DNA from: JAWUWD01 sp034112085
Lineage (GTDB): Bacteria; Bacteroidota; Bacteroidia; Cytophagales; Cyclobacteriaceae
Assembly (NCBI GenBank): GCA_034112085.1
Contig: JAWUWD010000015.1
Span: 1-10,036, forward strand
DNA length: 10,036 nt
Reading direction: 5' to 3'
Below are positions 1 to 6,491 of this stretch, piece after piece (position 1 is the first letter of the stretch; each line of letters begins with the position of its first letter). The position numbers were made by a program, and so were the translations under genes. Under the pieces are notes generated by a model that was not told the origin of the DNA, made no database searches, and saw nothing but the letters and a program-made list of their open reading frames with translations.

Positions 1-60
1 TATATAATGGCATCGCGTTATAGCCTGCCCCGCACTTGATGCGCGGTTACTTAGCTTCTG
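1..60 (+). repeat. Dispersed repeat R1 (5' half, with REP-like hairpin)
   Basis: This stretch matches 2099-2157 almost base for base: TATATAATGGCATCGCGTTAT, a hairpin, then GTTACTTA. The similarity fades after about position 58, so only the 5' half of the unit is present; its first bases may lie beyond the window edge. The hairpin at 28-46 has a 7-bp stem with one C-C mismatch (30/44) and loop CTTGA. It lies about 380 nt upstream of the histidine kinase, in the same orientation as the other three copies. Confidence 0.8.
28..46 (+). repeat. REP-like hairpin of R1
   Basis: Stem CCCCGCA / TGCGCGG around loop CTTGA; six of seven pairs form. Compared with the copy at 2126-2144, the sixth pair is C33-G41 here and G2131-C2139 there, a two-sided compensatory change, while the loop is identical. 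It belongs to a 24-bp segment (22-45) that is missing from R3 and R4. Confidence 0.65.
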
Positions 61-440
61 GTTATACATTAGTCTAAAGCTGATCCAGTAAGCAACGATA
101 GTCTAATCATTGATGAAATACGTATCAAAAAAATATAATCAAAGTATCCAAAGCAAAAACAGAGTAGTGAAAGGAAAAAATAACACAAGTATGAATAAGA
201 CTCAAATTTCCAACTTACCAGATAACTCTCCAGATTTACAAAAAAAATTGGCATAAAAAGGTCAAATATAATTCACAAGAGAAAAATGAAAAACTCTCAT
301 AAATTATTAGCTTAGATTTTATATATTAGTCAGGCTTTGGCCTAGAGATATTTCTTTGTTATGATAATATCCTTCTTTCATTTAATACTGTATTGTATCT
401 TTTTACCATCTAATTTTTCTTCAATTCCAGATAAGATTTG
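61..440. other. AT-rich intergenic region, no gene supported
   Basis: About 380 nt between R1 and the histidine kinase. I see no convincing gene. TTAGTCTAA, a palindromic 9-mer that recurs near 9083-9108, occurs at 69-77. A short hairpin AGGC/GCCT occurs at 332-343. A weak -7-like box (TATCTTTT, 396-403) lies about 38 nt before the kinase start, without a convincing -33 TTTG at the expected distance, so the kinase promoter is not established. Confidence 0.5.
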
Positions 441-2054
441 ATGAAGCAAACTCTATTCAATTACATTATAATTTCTATTACGGCATTGCTATTGGTTGTT
501 GGTAATATTTGGATATCAAATTTTATAACCAATAATAAGACACAAGAATTAGAGGCAGTACATAGAAATGCTATGGATGAATTTACTGAAACAGTTGAAG
601 GTTTTGGACTTTTTGTTTCATCTATTCAGACTTACATCAATGAACAAAAAGTATTTCCCGATCAGCAGCACGTTTTCAATTATGTTCGAAATATCGCCAG
701 AGGTACAGAATTGGAAAATAAGTATGTTATATCATTACTAGATACTACACATACTTTTATTTATTCTTTTGACTACAATAGGATAAATTCTAACAATCTT
801 ATTGGTCAAAACCTGGAGGACATTGTTGATCCTGAGTCTATGGCTAAATATAGTCAACTTATGAAAGAAGATGCCTTTAAACTATTTAAGCTACATAATT
901 TAGTAGAGGGACAAGTAGGGATTTCATTAAACTTCAGGACAAAAAACAAAGAACAAACCATTGGCTATGGGACTCCAGTAGTGTATTTCAAAGCTGCAAT
1001 TGAAGAAGTTTACAAACAGGTCAATACAGAAAAGTTTGTTTTTCACTTTAGTACAGGTGATTCAATAGACTTTGATAGAGATCGTGTGCATGATAATTCA
1101 AAAGTATATCATGATAGATATGATTCGCTATACTACAAAAAATTCCAAATCACTTCAGAGGGGTTTAAATATGGAAATATCAGTATTTATGGTTATAACT
1201 TTATTATAGGAACCGCACGCAAAAAAATAGATGAATACAATTGGATTCTGATAGCATCTGTTCTATGGTTTATCATCTTTTCAAGCCTATTACTTTACAA
1301 CAATAATCAGTCTGTCAAATTAAAAAAATCTTCCTTTCTGATAGGTGAACAAAAAGAACAGTTGGTAAAACTCAATAAAGAAAAAGACGGCATATTAGGA
1401 GTAGTTGCGCATGATTTACGGTCGCCAATCAATCACATTCAAGGGTTAACCGAACTTCTTGAATTAACAGATTTAAAAAAAGATGACCCAAAACCGTATT
1501 TTGATCGGATCAATAAGTCAATAGGGCAAATGCATCATCTAATAAATGATTTACTTAAGATTAGTAATTTTCAGAATGCTGATAATGTATCGCTTAATGT
1601 TGAAGAAGTAAACATCGATGAATTTTTAACAGAGCTATTTGAAGTCACATCTAAAAATGCTGAACCTAAACAGCAAAAATTAGTCATGGATTCAATTGAG
1701 GGACTACTACTTAGTACTGATAGACTTTTATTGTGGCGAGTGCTTGAAAATCTGATTTCGAATGCTATTAAGTTTTCACCAGAGGGTAAGAAAATTTCAG
1801 TTGTTGTAAAACAGATAAACAACGAAATGGAATTTATGATAAAAGATGAAGGCCCAGGCTTCAGCGAGGAAGATAAAATGAAAATGTTTATAAAATTTCA
1901 GAAACTAAGTGCTATGCCTACCGGGGGTGAAATTTCTACAGGCCTGGGATTATCGATTGTTAAAATGATTGTGGACAAACTTAGCGGTTCAGTTAAGGTT
2001 GAAAGTAATTTGGGAGAAGGAAGTAGTTTTTATGTAACAATTCCAAATATCTAA
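441..2054 (+). CDS. Membrane-bound sensor histidine kinase, orphan
   Basis: This is an inner-membrane two-component sensor kinase of 537 residues. The N-terminus has a membrane helix at about 6-26, an extracytoplasmic sensor region at about 28-266, a second helix at about 267-286, then a charged linker helix. The dimerisation/phosphoacceptor domain has an H-box AHDLRSP with phosphorylatable His324. The ATPase domain follows: N-box ENLISNAIKF (Asn437, Asn441), G1 box DEGPGF near 469-474, and G2 box TGLGLSIVK near 500-508. All catalytic boxes are intact. The sensor region resembles CHASE/Cache-type domains only in size and layout, which is inference, and the ligand is unknown. I chose ATG 441 over the in-frame TTG three bases earlier. 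There is no receiver domain and no response regulator gene in the window, so its partner must be elsewhere. R1 lies upstream and R2 downstream. Confidence 0.93.
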   Translation: MKQTLFNYIIISITALLLVVGNIWISNFITNNKTQELEAVHRNAMDEFTETVEGFGLFVSSIQTYINEQKVFPDQQHVFNYVRNIARGTELENKYVISLLDTTHTFIYSFDYNRINSNNLIGQNLEDIVDPESMAKYSQLMKEDAFKLFKLHNLVEGQVGISLNFRTKNKEQTIGYGTPVVYFKAAIEEVYKQVNTEKFVFHFSTGDSIDFDRDRVHDNSKVYHDRYDSLYYKKFQITSEGFKYGNISIYGYNFIIGTARKKIDEYNWILIASVLWFIIFSSLLLYNNNQSVKLKKSSFLIGEQKEQLVKLNKEKDGILGVVAHDLRSPINHIQGLTELLELTDLKKDDPKPYFDRINKSIGQMHHLINDLLKISNFQNADNVSLNVEEVNIDEFLTELFEVTSKNAEPKQQKLVMDSIEGLLLSTDRLLLWRVLENLISNAIKFSPEGKKISVVVKQINNEMEFMIKDEGPGFSEEDKMKMFIKFQKLSAMPTGGEISTGLGLSIVKMIVDKLSGSVKVESNLGEGSSFYVTIPNI

Positions 2055-2080
2055 AAGGACACTTGCCTAATGGCAACCTT
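2055..2080 (+). other. Weak stem-loop after the kinase
   Basis: TTGCC (2063-2067) pairs with GGCAA (2072-2076) around TAAT, and AAGG/CCTT can extend the stem past a four-base bulge. No T-run follows, so it is not a typical intrinsic terminator. It could be a weak 3' end structure or chance. Confidence 0.2.
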
Positions 2081-2096
2081 CTACACGGTATTGAAT

Positions 2097-2292
2097 GTTA
2101 TATAATGGCATCGCGTTATAGCCTGCCCCGGACTTGATCCGGGGTTACTTAACTTTGACTTGAGAGCGGGATTATTGGTTTGGAGAAGGCCTTTTTTTTT
2201 ACTTCTAAGCACTATACTTTATACTTAACAGGAGTAGAGCACTCTTTTGACATTTTTGGCAGGGGATAGGAGAAATGGCGAATGTGTGTCTA
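2097..2292 (+). repeat. Dispersed repeat R2 (full unit with hairpin)
   Basis: Full-length copy of the family. The 5' part (GTTATATAATG, CATCGCGTTAT, hairpin, GTTACTTA) matches R1 and R4. The middle (GGGATTATTGGTTTGGAG) matches R3 and R4. The 3' part contains 28 nt identical to R4 (2237-2264 equals 5456-5483) and ends near GCGAATGTGTG, after which the flanks diverge. A run of nine T (2202-2210) follows GAAGGCC, but I find no good stem for a terminator. It fills most of the 331-nt gap between the kinase and the nucleotidyltransferase module. I see no conserved reading frame across all copies: R3 breaks the frame shared by R2 and R4. Confidence 0.85.
2126..2144 (+). repeat. REP-like hairpin of R2
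   Basis: Perfect 7-bp stem CCCCGGA / TCCGGGG with loop CTTGA. It is GC-rich in AT-rich surroundings. The 24-nt block 2120-2143 is exactly what R4 lacks: R4 reads GTTAT then GTTACTTA with nothing between (5298-5309). GC-rich hairpins of this style are typical of REP-type dispersed palindromes; membership in a known REP family is not shown. Confidence 0.7.
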
Positions 2293-2318
2293 GCGTGGAA
2301 TCAAATGGCTGTAAATTA

Positions 2319-2339
2319 CACTCGATATGTTAATACGAG
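2319..2339 (+). repeat. Inverted repeat, left copy
   Basis: CACTCGATATGTT at 2319-2331 recurs in inverse orientation at 3287-3299 (13 of 13). Extending to 21 nt (2319-2339 against the reverse complement of 3279-3299) gives 18 matches. The two copies bracket the nucleotidyltransferase module and R3. Each lies just beyond the 3' end of a repeat copy, so they could instead be a variable tail of the repeat family. Confidence 0.5.
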
Positions 2340-2371
2340 AACATTTTAGGAAACAAATCGTAAGAATCACG

Positions 2372-2380
2372 TATATTTGT
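2372..2380 (+). promoter_or_regulatory. Bacteroidota-type -7 box, leaderless start
   Basis: TATATTTGT fits the Bacteroidota sigma-A -7 consensus TAnnTTTGY at every position. The box ends six bases before the ATG at 2386, so transcription would begin at or within a base or two of that ATG, giving a leaderless message. No TTTG is seen at the usual -33 distance; the nearest T-rich stretch is ATTTTAG near 2343-2349. The promoter call is inference from one half-motif. Confidence 0.45.
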
Positions 2381-2385
2381 ATATC

Positions 2386-2547
2386 ATGTCAAGGTTAGAA
2401 GTATTTGAAACGATAGAAGAATTAAAGGCTGATAGGATTGAAAGAAACCTATCGCCAGAGGAAATCGTGCGTCAAAAAAGAGCGACTGATTCCCTGTCAG
2501 TATTTCGTCTAAATCGCAAGCCTACAAAGAGCAAAATGTCCATTTAG
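2386..2547 (+). CDS. Small charged protein, probable partner of the NTase
   Basis: A 53-residue protein beginning MSRLEVFETIEELKADRIER. It is rich in Glu, Lys and Arg and predicted largely helical, with no signal peptide or membrane segment. I do not recognise a named family. Its stop TAG (2545-2547) shares its last G with the GTG start of the nucleotidyltransferase gene, so the two are very probably translationally coupled. A short helical protein encoded directly before a stand-alone nucleotidyltransferase is the arrangement of many two-gene toxin-antitoxin modules, where the small protein is often the antitoxin or adaptor. That role is inference from gene order. The start ATG is supported by the -7 box six bases upstream. 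It is easily missed in automated calls because of its length. Confidence 0.6.
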   Translation: MSRLEVFETIEELKADRIERNLSPEEIVRQKRATDSLSVFRLNRKPTKSKMSI

Positions 2548-3056
2548 TGGATAAAGTCTTATTAGATAGCCTGAAAGAATTTGCATATATATTAGACAAA
2601 AATAATGTAGAATATATGTTTGTTGGTGGGGTAGCAGTTGCATTTTATGCAACTGAAAGACCTTCATCTAATATGCCTAAAGGTATAGATTATGATGTCG
2701 ATATATGGTATTCAGCAACCATTAGTAATTTCACAAAGCTTTCGAAAGCCATTATTGAGTTTAATCCAGAATTGAAAGAAGATATTAAGAAATTTATATT
2801 TACTCCAACAAAAGCATTTCTCAGGTTTAGCATAAAAAATATACAATTCGAGTTTCTACCTGAATTAAGTGCTTTCACTTATAAAGACTTTAGCAAATGT
2901 TTTCAAGACAGATCCTTATATGATTTAGATGGTATTCCGTTTTCATTCATTGCTAAAGAGGGCTTAATTCTTAATAAACAAACTACAGCACGTCCCAAAG
3001 ATAAGTTGGACATCACGAACCTTAATAAAAATTCGTATAAAGGTTTTTCAAGATAG
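2547..3056 (+). CDS. Minimal nucleotidyltransferase, AbiEii/DUF6036-like
   Basis: A 169-residue cytoplasmic protein of the polymerase-beta-type nucleotidyltransferase fold. Visible motifs are the glycine pair in FVGGVAVAFY (Gly27-Gly28), the metal-binding DxD in DYDVDIW (Asp50, Asp52), a probable third acidic position in FEFLPE (Glu102), and a C-terminal RPKDKLDI segment (149-156) like the R-x-K-D-x-x-D motif of stand-alone NTases in AbiEii/DUF6036-type modules. Such enzymes transfer nucleotides to RNA or protein targets and several are toxins; the substrate here is unknown. It starts at GTG 2547, overlapping the preceding stop by one base; no other early start keeps the glycine motif. The catalytic residues look intact. 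The pair sits alone between R2 and R3, bracketed by an inverted repeat, which suggests an acquired module. A house-keeping NTase role cannot be excluded. Confidence 0.75.
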   Translation: MDKVLLDSLKEFAYILDKNNVEYMFVGGVAVAFYATERPSSNMPKGIDYDVDIWYSATISNFTKLSKAIIEFNPELKEDIKKFIFTPTKAFLRFSIKNIQFEFLPELSAFTYKDFSKCFQDRSLYDLDGIPFSFIAKEGLILNKQTTARPKDKLDITNLNKNSYKGFSR

Positions 3057-3089
3057 TTATTACTTATAGTTCATAATTTTCAACGTGTA

Positions 3090-3266
3090 CTCGATGTGAT
3101 CGGGTTATGTTAAATCAGCTTTGAGTTTTTAGGGTAGGGTATTAATAGTTTGGATTGGTCTTTTTTCCGTTTCTAGTACCGTTCCTTTCAATATCTAGTA
3201 GAATTTAGCATGCTTTCAGCTTTTCTTGGGTAGGAAATAGGGGAGGGGAAAGGTGAATGTGTGCGG
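3090..3266 (+). repeat. Dispersed repeat R3 (divergent, no hairpin)
   Basis: A more diverged copy. GATCGGGTTATGTTAAATCAG aligns to R4's CATCGCGTTATGTTACTTAG, TATTAATAGTTTGGATTGG to the middle of R2/R4, and GGGAGGGGAAAGGTGAATGTG to their 3' ends. As in R4, the 24-bp hairpin is absent: GTTAT is followed directly by GTTA. Small indels break the reading frame shared by R2 and R4, which argues that the element is not coding. It fills the middle of the 331-nt gap before the lipoprotein gene. Confidence 0.7.
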
Positions 3267-3278
3267 GCTATGAACACA

Positions 3279-3299
3279 CTCATCTGAACATATCGAGTG
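3279..3299 (-). repeat. Inverted repeat, right copy
   Basis: AACATATCGAGTG at 3287-3299 is the exact reverse complement of 2319-2331. Together with the left copy it encloses about 960 bp holding the two-gene nucleotidyltransferase module and R3. No target-site duplication is evident next to the two copies. Confidence 0.5.
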
Positions 3300-3387
3300 A
3301 TTTCTGAGAAAAAACATTTATATTGAGAAGCCCATGATATCTAATTATTTCGAATACTAATTCAACATTTTGATTATATCACAAAGT

Positions 3388-5172
3388 ATGAGATCAATCC
3401 AAATCTACTTTTCTATTGGAATATTTGTCCTTCTATTTTCATGCTCAGGAGGAAAAGACCAACAACAGGAGCAGCAAAAAGAGCCAACTCTTCCAGCACA
3501 AGAGATGAAAGAGGTGACTGCCAGGTTTTACAGTTTTGAGCTACAGGACCTAATATACATCACCTTTTTTGATCAGCAGAGAGAGCGATGGACCTTTCAA
3601 AGATGCAATTTTAATGAGTGCAACTTCGGTATAGAAGCTGAAGTCTCCAACATGGAAAATCAAGGTTGGGAAACCAATCAGGATCTTATTGGGAAATGGT
3701 TTGATCTAACTTATCAGTACGAAGAACAACAATTTCCGGATGGAGAAATGGGTGAAGTGATGGTAATAGTAGGGTTCAGTCTTAATGAAGAATTGAACGA
3801 CTTAATATCAACATTGGAGGAAGATTTGGCACAAACAATAATTCCAAGAAAATTATCATATACGCTTAATAAAATGGAGAGTAATACAATTGACTTCATG
3901 CATATGGGACAAACCAACCCCGAGCGCACGTGCTATGTGCTTAGTGATTATGTCGGGGGAGGGGTGTATAGTACGAGCGCCACTACCAAATCTGCAATTC
4001 TTAAATTAGACGACTTAAGTTCAGGAGGGTCAGAAATGGCCTGGTCAGAAGATGGGCAATTTGTGGCCATCAATGGACAAGACTTGTATGCAGGTGGAGG
4101 CACATTTGGATTGATCATGATCCATGTACCCAGTGGTCAATACGCTGAATTAGATCTAAGATCATTAAAGGATGAAGTAAATTTTGAAGGAAGAAAAAGT
4201 CTGGAATTAGAGAACATATCGTGGACTTCTGATAATGCGTGCCTATTTACACTAAATATTAATTTTGAAGGCGAATCCGGTCATCCGGGAATTAATGGAA
4301 TTCGCCAAGCTGAACTCGGATCGAATTTTGGTAAAGACGATCCGATGCTGGTAGGATATTTTCAGATTGAAACGTCTATAGGCGATGTTGGATCCTTCGT
4401 AGTGCAACAGTCTAATTCAAACGGAATAACGATAGAAAGCTATGAATTGAACGATAATAATGGTACCCAATCTAAGTTACCTCATTTGAATGATACATTA
4501 AATCCAGAGAGCCCTTCAATGGCAAAAATCAATAAGACTATCCTGGATCAATTTTATTTGAGCGAGTATCAGATTAACCCTGATGGGTATGATTTCATTA
4601 AGATTAAATTCTCTTCAGAGCTAAACGAGGATATTGCATATATAGCATATCGGGGGCAGTATTATGGTCGATCTATTTCCATGGTACAAGCCGAATTGTA
4701 TTTTGATTTGGAAACTGGAGAGCAGCTTGTTTTTGACCCAATCAGTTTTCATACCTATTTCAAACCAGAATCTTATGGAGCGTTTCTAACCACATATTGG
4801 ATTGAAGGTGTTAACAAAGCTTTTGAAGAAGCGGTTTTGTGTGCAGGAACTGAGCCCTATTGCTCAAAGTTCGACATTGCGTCTTGCAGCATAGAATCAG
4901 ATCAATTAACTTTTAGTTTGACATCTGACTGCTTCCCATCTGCAGCAGCATCTTGTGCTCCATCATTCTCCGTCACTCTGAGCCTCGATTCACTAGAATC
5001 ATACTTTAATGTTTTTGGTAAAAGTGCCTTAATAGATGATAACATATTGTCTTTAATGAGCAACTCATACTTCTATAAGACAGGTTTAGAGAAGTATGAG
5101 TATCTCATTAATAATGAGCAACTGATTCTTAAGAACAGCTGGGAGTTGGAGATCGTCACAGACGATTTCTGA
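3388..5172 (+). CDS. Large lipoprotein of unknown function, DUF3298-like C-terminus
   Basis: A 594-residue predicted lipoprotein. The ATG at 3388 gives a short hydrophobic signal with lipobox LFSC, making Cys19 the lipidated residue; an in-frame TTG at 3370 would only lengthen the signal. The mature N-terminus (SGGKDQQQEQQKEP) is a polar tether. It may carry a Bacteroidota surface-export signal, but the usual acidic pattern is only partly met. The middle has stretches like beta-propeller blades (MAWSEDGQFVAI near 217-228, ISWTSDNACLFTL near 276-288). The C-terminal part, with FDLETG near 439-444 and a final alternating strand pattern, resembles the DUF3298/RsiV-type fold, which is inference. 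Cysteines at 73, 78, 485, 492, 500, 515 and 523 suggest disulfides in the periplasm or at the surface. I do not recognise a characterised family. The gene stands alone between R3 and R4. Confidence 0.8.
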   Translation: MRSIQIYFSIGIFVLLFSCSGGKDQQQEQQKEPTLPAQEMKEVTARFYSFELQDLIYITFFDQQRERWTFQRCNFNECNFGIEAEVSNMENQGWETNQDLIGKWFDLTYQYEEQQFPDGEMGEVMVIVGFSLNEELNDLISTLEEDLAQTIIPRKLSYTLNKMESNTIDFMHMGQTNPERTCYVLSDYVGGGVYSTSATTKSAILKLDDLSSGGSEMAWSEDGQFVAINGQDLYAGGGTFGLIMIHVPSGQYAELDLRSLKDEVNFEGRKSLELENISWTSDNACLFTLNINFEGESGHPGINGIRQAELGSNFGKDDPMLVGYFQIETSIGDVGSFVVQQSNSNGITIESYELNDNNGTQSKLPHLNDTLNPESPSMAKINKTILDQFYLSEYQINPDGYDFIKIKFSSELNEDIAYIAYRGQYYGRSISMVQAELYFDLETGEQLVFDPISFHTYFKPESYGAFLTTYWIEGVNKAFEEAVLCAGTEPYCSKFDIASCSIESDQLTFSLTSDCFPSAAASCAPSFSVTLSLDSLESYFNVFGKSALIDDNILSLMSNSYFYKTGLEKYEYLINNEQLILKNSWELEIVTDDF

Positions 5173-5191
5173 TAACCAAAAGAAGATTATG

Positions 5192-5208
5192 ACTAGAGTA
5201 TTTCTAGT
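5192..5208 (+). other. Small stem-loop after the lipoprotein gene
   Basis: ACTAGA (5192-5197) and TCTAGT (5203-5208) form a 6-bp stem with a 5-nt loop about 20 nt after the stop. No T-run follows, so terminator function is doubtful. Confidence 0.2.
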
Positions 5209-5279
5209 GCTATTAAGACATAAGTTTTGACGTTGTACATATAAGCGCAATTGTCCGTATTCCGCAAATTACTATGTTT

Positions 5280-5517
5280 GTTATATAATGTCATCGCGTT
5301 ATGTTACTTAGCTTTGGTCTTTGAGCAGTGGGATTAATAGTTTTAGAGGGCTGAGCGTTAAGAATTGATCTGTTAGATCAATTTAGTGAAGAGCCAGCTT
5401 GCAGGGGGAGCTTCTTTTCACTTCTAAGCACTTCATTTCATACTTAGTAGGAGTGGAGCACTCTTTTGACATTTTTGGCAGGGCAGAAGGGTAGTGAGAA
5501 TGGCAAATGTGAGCGAT
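5280..5517 (+). repeat. Dispersed repeat R4 (no hairpin, 60-nt insert)
   Basis: Starts GTTATATAATGTCATCGCG like R2, lacks the 24-bp hairpin, and carries an extra block of about 60 nt (5350-5409) containing a perfect stem-loop. The 3' part is close to R2: CTTCTAAGCACT, then 28 identical nt at 5456-5483, ending near GCAAATGTGAGCG. Sequence past about 5517 is a protein-coding gene whose first exported part is missing. R4 is therefore the 5' boundary of that gene remnant, and supplies its only upstream start codon. Confidence 0.85.
5363..5383 (+). repeat. Perfect 9-bp stem-loop inside R4 insert
   Basis: AATTGATCT (5363-5371) and AGATCAATT (5375-5383) are exact reverse complements around loop GTT. 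It lies within the block absent from R2 and R3, so it arrived with, or defines, that insert. No T-run follows. Confidence 0.7.
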
Positions 5518-6446
5518 TTTCATGGGTAGGGCACTCTTTAAGAGCCAAACAAGTAGGAGGACATTTCAATATTCATAATGTTGCCCTGCCAATTCCATAC
5601 ACTACAATGGACCTACCAGAAACCATTAATTTCGTGGACGAAGCGTTATCTGTTACAGCAGGATTTGAAGTGAACTATATGACTGTAAGAACCCTTCAAC
5701 GTGAATTTATATTGCAAAATGGATCGTACAATGAAGACCTTGCATTTGGGTTTGCGAATCGATTGATGTATCCGTTATATGTGTCAGTTATCATTCCAGC
5801 TGATCCTTCAAAAAGAGATGTTTGGATAACTACTGCTGGAGATCCTATTCATGTAGCCTTACAAGTATTCAAAAAAGATTCGTATAATCATGTGTTAATG
5901 GCGGATAGTACTGTAAACCCAAAACTTGTTAGCCTATACAAGCAATCTGCACTATTATCAATCTTCTTTAATCTAGCTGACCCTCAGCTATACCGAGAAC
6001 TAGGTGCTTCTTTTGGAGAAATGAGCAAGACTAGAAGGCCCATTTTCATTTTAGGAGACTACAACCACGGATGGACTTATGGAACATTATTCAATGTGTC
6101 CCCACTCGGATATGAGCTCTATATGAACAATTATGTTCACCTGCATGGGAATAAATTATCGATGTATGTGAAATATGGCAATCCATTTAAAAACAATGGA
6201 CTTGGGCTTATCTGGAATGACTTGATTCAAACTGAGAAGTTTTCAATTTCAACGGGGGTTGAATTCTGGGATCAAGATTTATTTGGTCACGGGTTTTTAA
6301 GTGATGTTACCATGAAGATAAAACTAGCTGAAAGAATTGGACTAATACTGGATGCAGGTTACAAAACTAAAGGCTATGTATTAGGCAAACAGATTGCTGA
6401 AGGACTTAATTATGGAGCTGGTTTAAGCTATAAAGCCACGTATTAA
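5466..6446 (+). pseudogene. 5'-truncated outer-membrane beta-barrel-like protein
   Basis: The open frame gives 326 residues from a TTG at 5466, but the first 17 or so residues (MTFLAGQKGSENGKCER) are encoded by R4 and not by the gene. Native sequence begins near FSWVGHSL. There is no signal peptide, and the first internal ATG (5607) also lacks one. The rest alternates polar and hydrophobic residues in strand-like stretches with many Gly, Tyr and Asn (GWTYGTLFNVSPLGYELYM, HLHGNKLSMYVKYG), and ends in a strand with terminal Tyr (YGAGLSYKATY), as outer-membrane barrels do. I do not recognise the family. The gene stops 45 nt before the TonB-dependent receptor, so the two were probably one transcription unit. 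The simplest reading is loss of the 5' end, including the signal peptide, at the repeat edge. A cytoplasmic or alternatively started product cannot be excluded. Confidence 0.6.
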
Positions 6447-6491
6447 TCTAATGTCAACAATACGATTATTAAAAATTTAAATTCATTTATC

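Noticed and set aside
69..254. 61-residue hydrophobic frame on the minus strand
   Set aside because: It reads Phe/Tyr/Leu-rich simply because the DNA is AT-rich; no family pattern, no supporting start context, and it begins at the repeat edge.
191..256. 21-codon + strand frame starting MNKTQISNLP
   Set aside because: Too short, no promoter or start context, and no recognisable pattern.
1571..1822. Minus-strand frame inside the kinase
   Set aside because: It overlaps the ATPase domain of a clearly coding gene and has no features of its own.
2202..2210. T9 run in R2 as an intrinsic terminator
   Set aside because: No stable stem precedes it; GAAGGCC only forms a loopless palindrome with the first T residues.
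2097..2292. Repeat as an integron attC site
   Set aside because: GTTATAG does not fit the R' core GTTRRRY, no paired RYYYAAC core is found upstream at attC distance, and no integrase is present.
2237..2330. Coding frame shared by R2 and R4 (LTFLAG...NG.C)
   Set aside because: R3 breaks the frame with indels that are not multiples of three and the frame ends at different places, so shared ancestry of non-coding DNA explains it better.
2690..2878. Minus-strand frame inside the nucleotidyltransferase gene
   Set aside because: Shadow of a gene with intact catalytic motifs.
3714..3929. Minus-strand frame inside the lipoprotein gene
   Set aside because: Shadow frame; the + strand product has a signal peptide and runs through.
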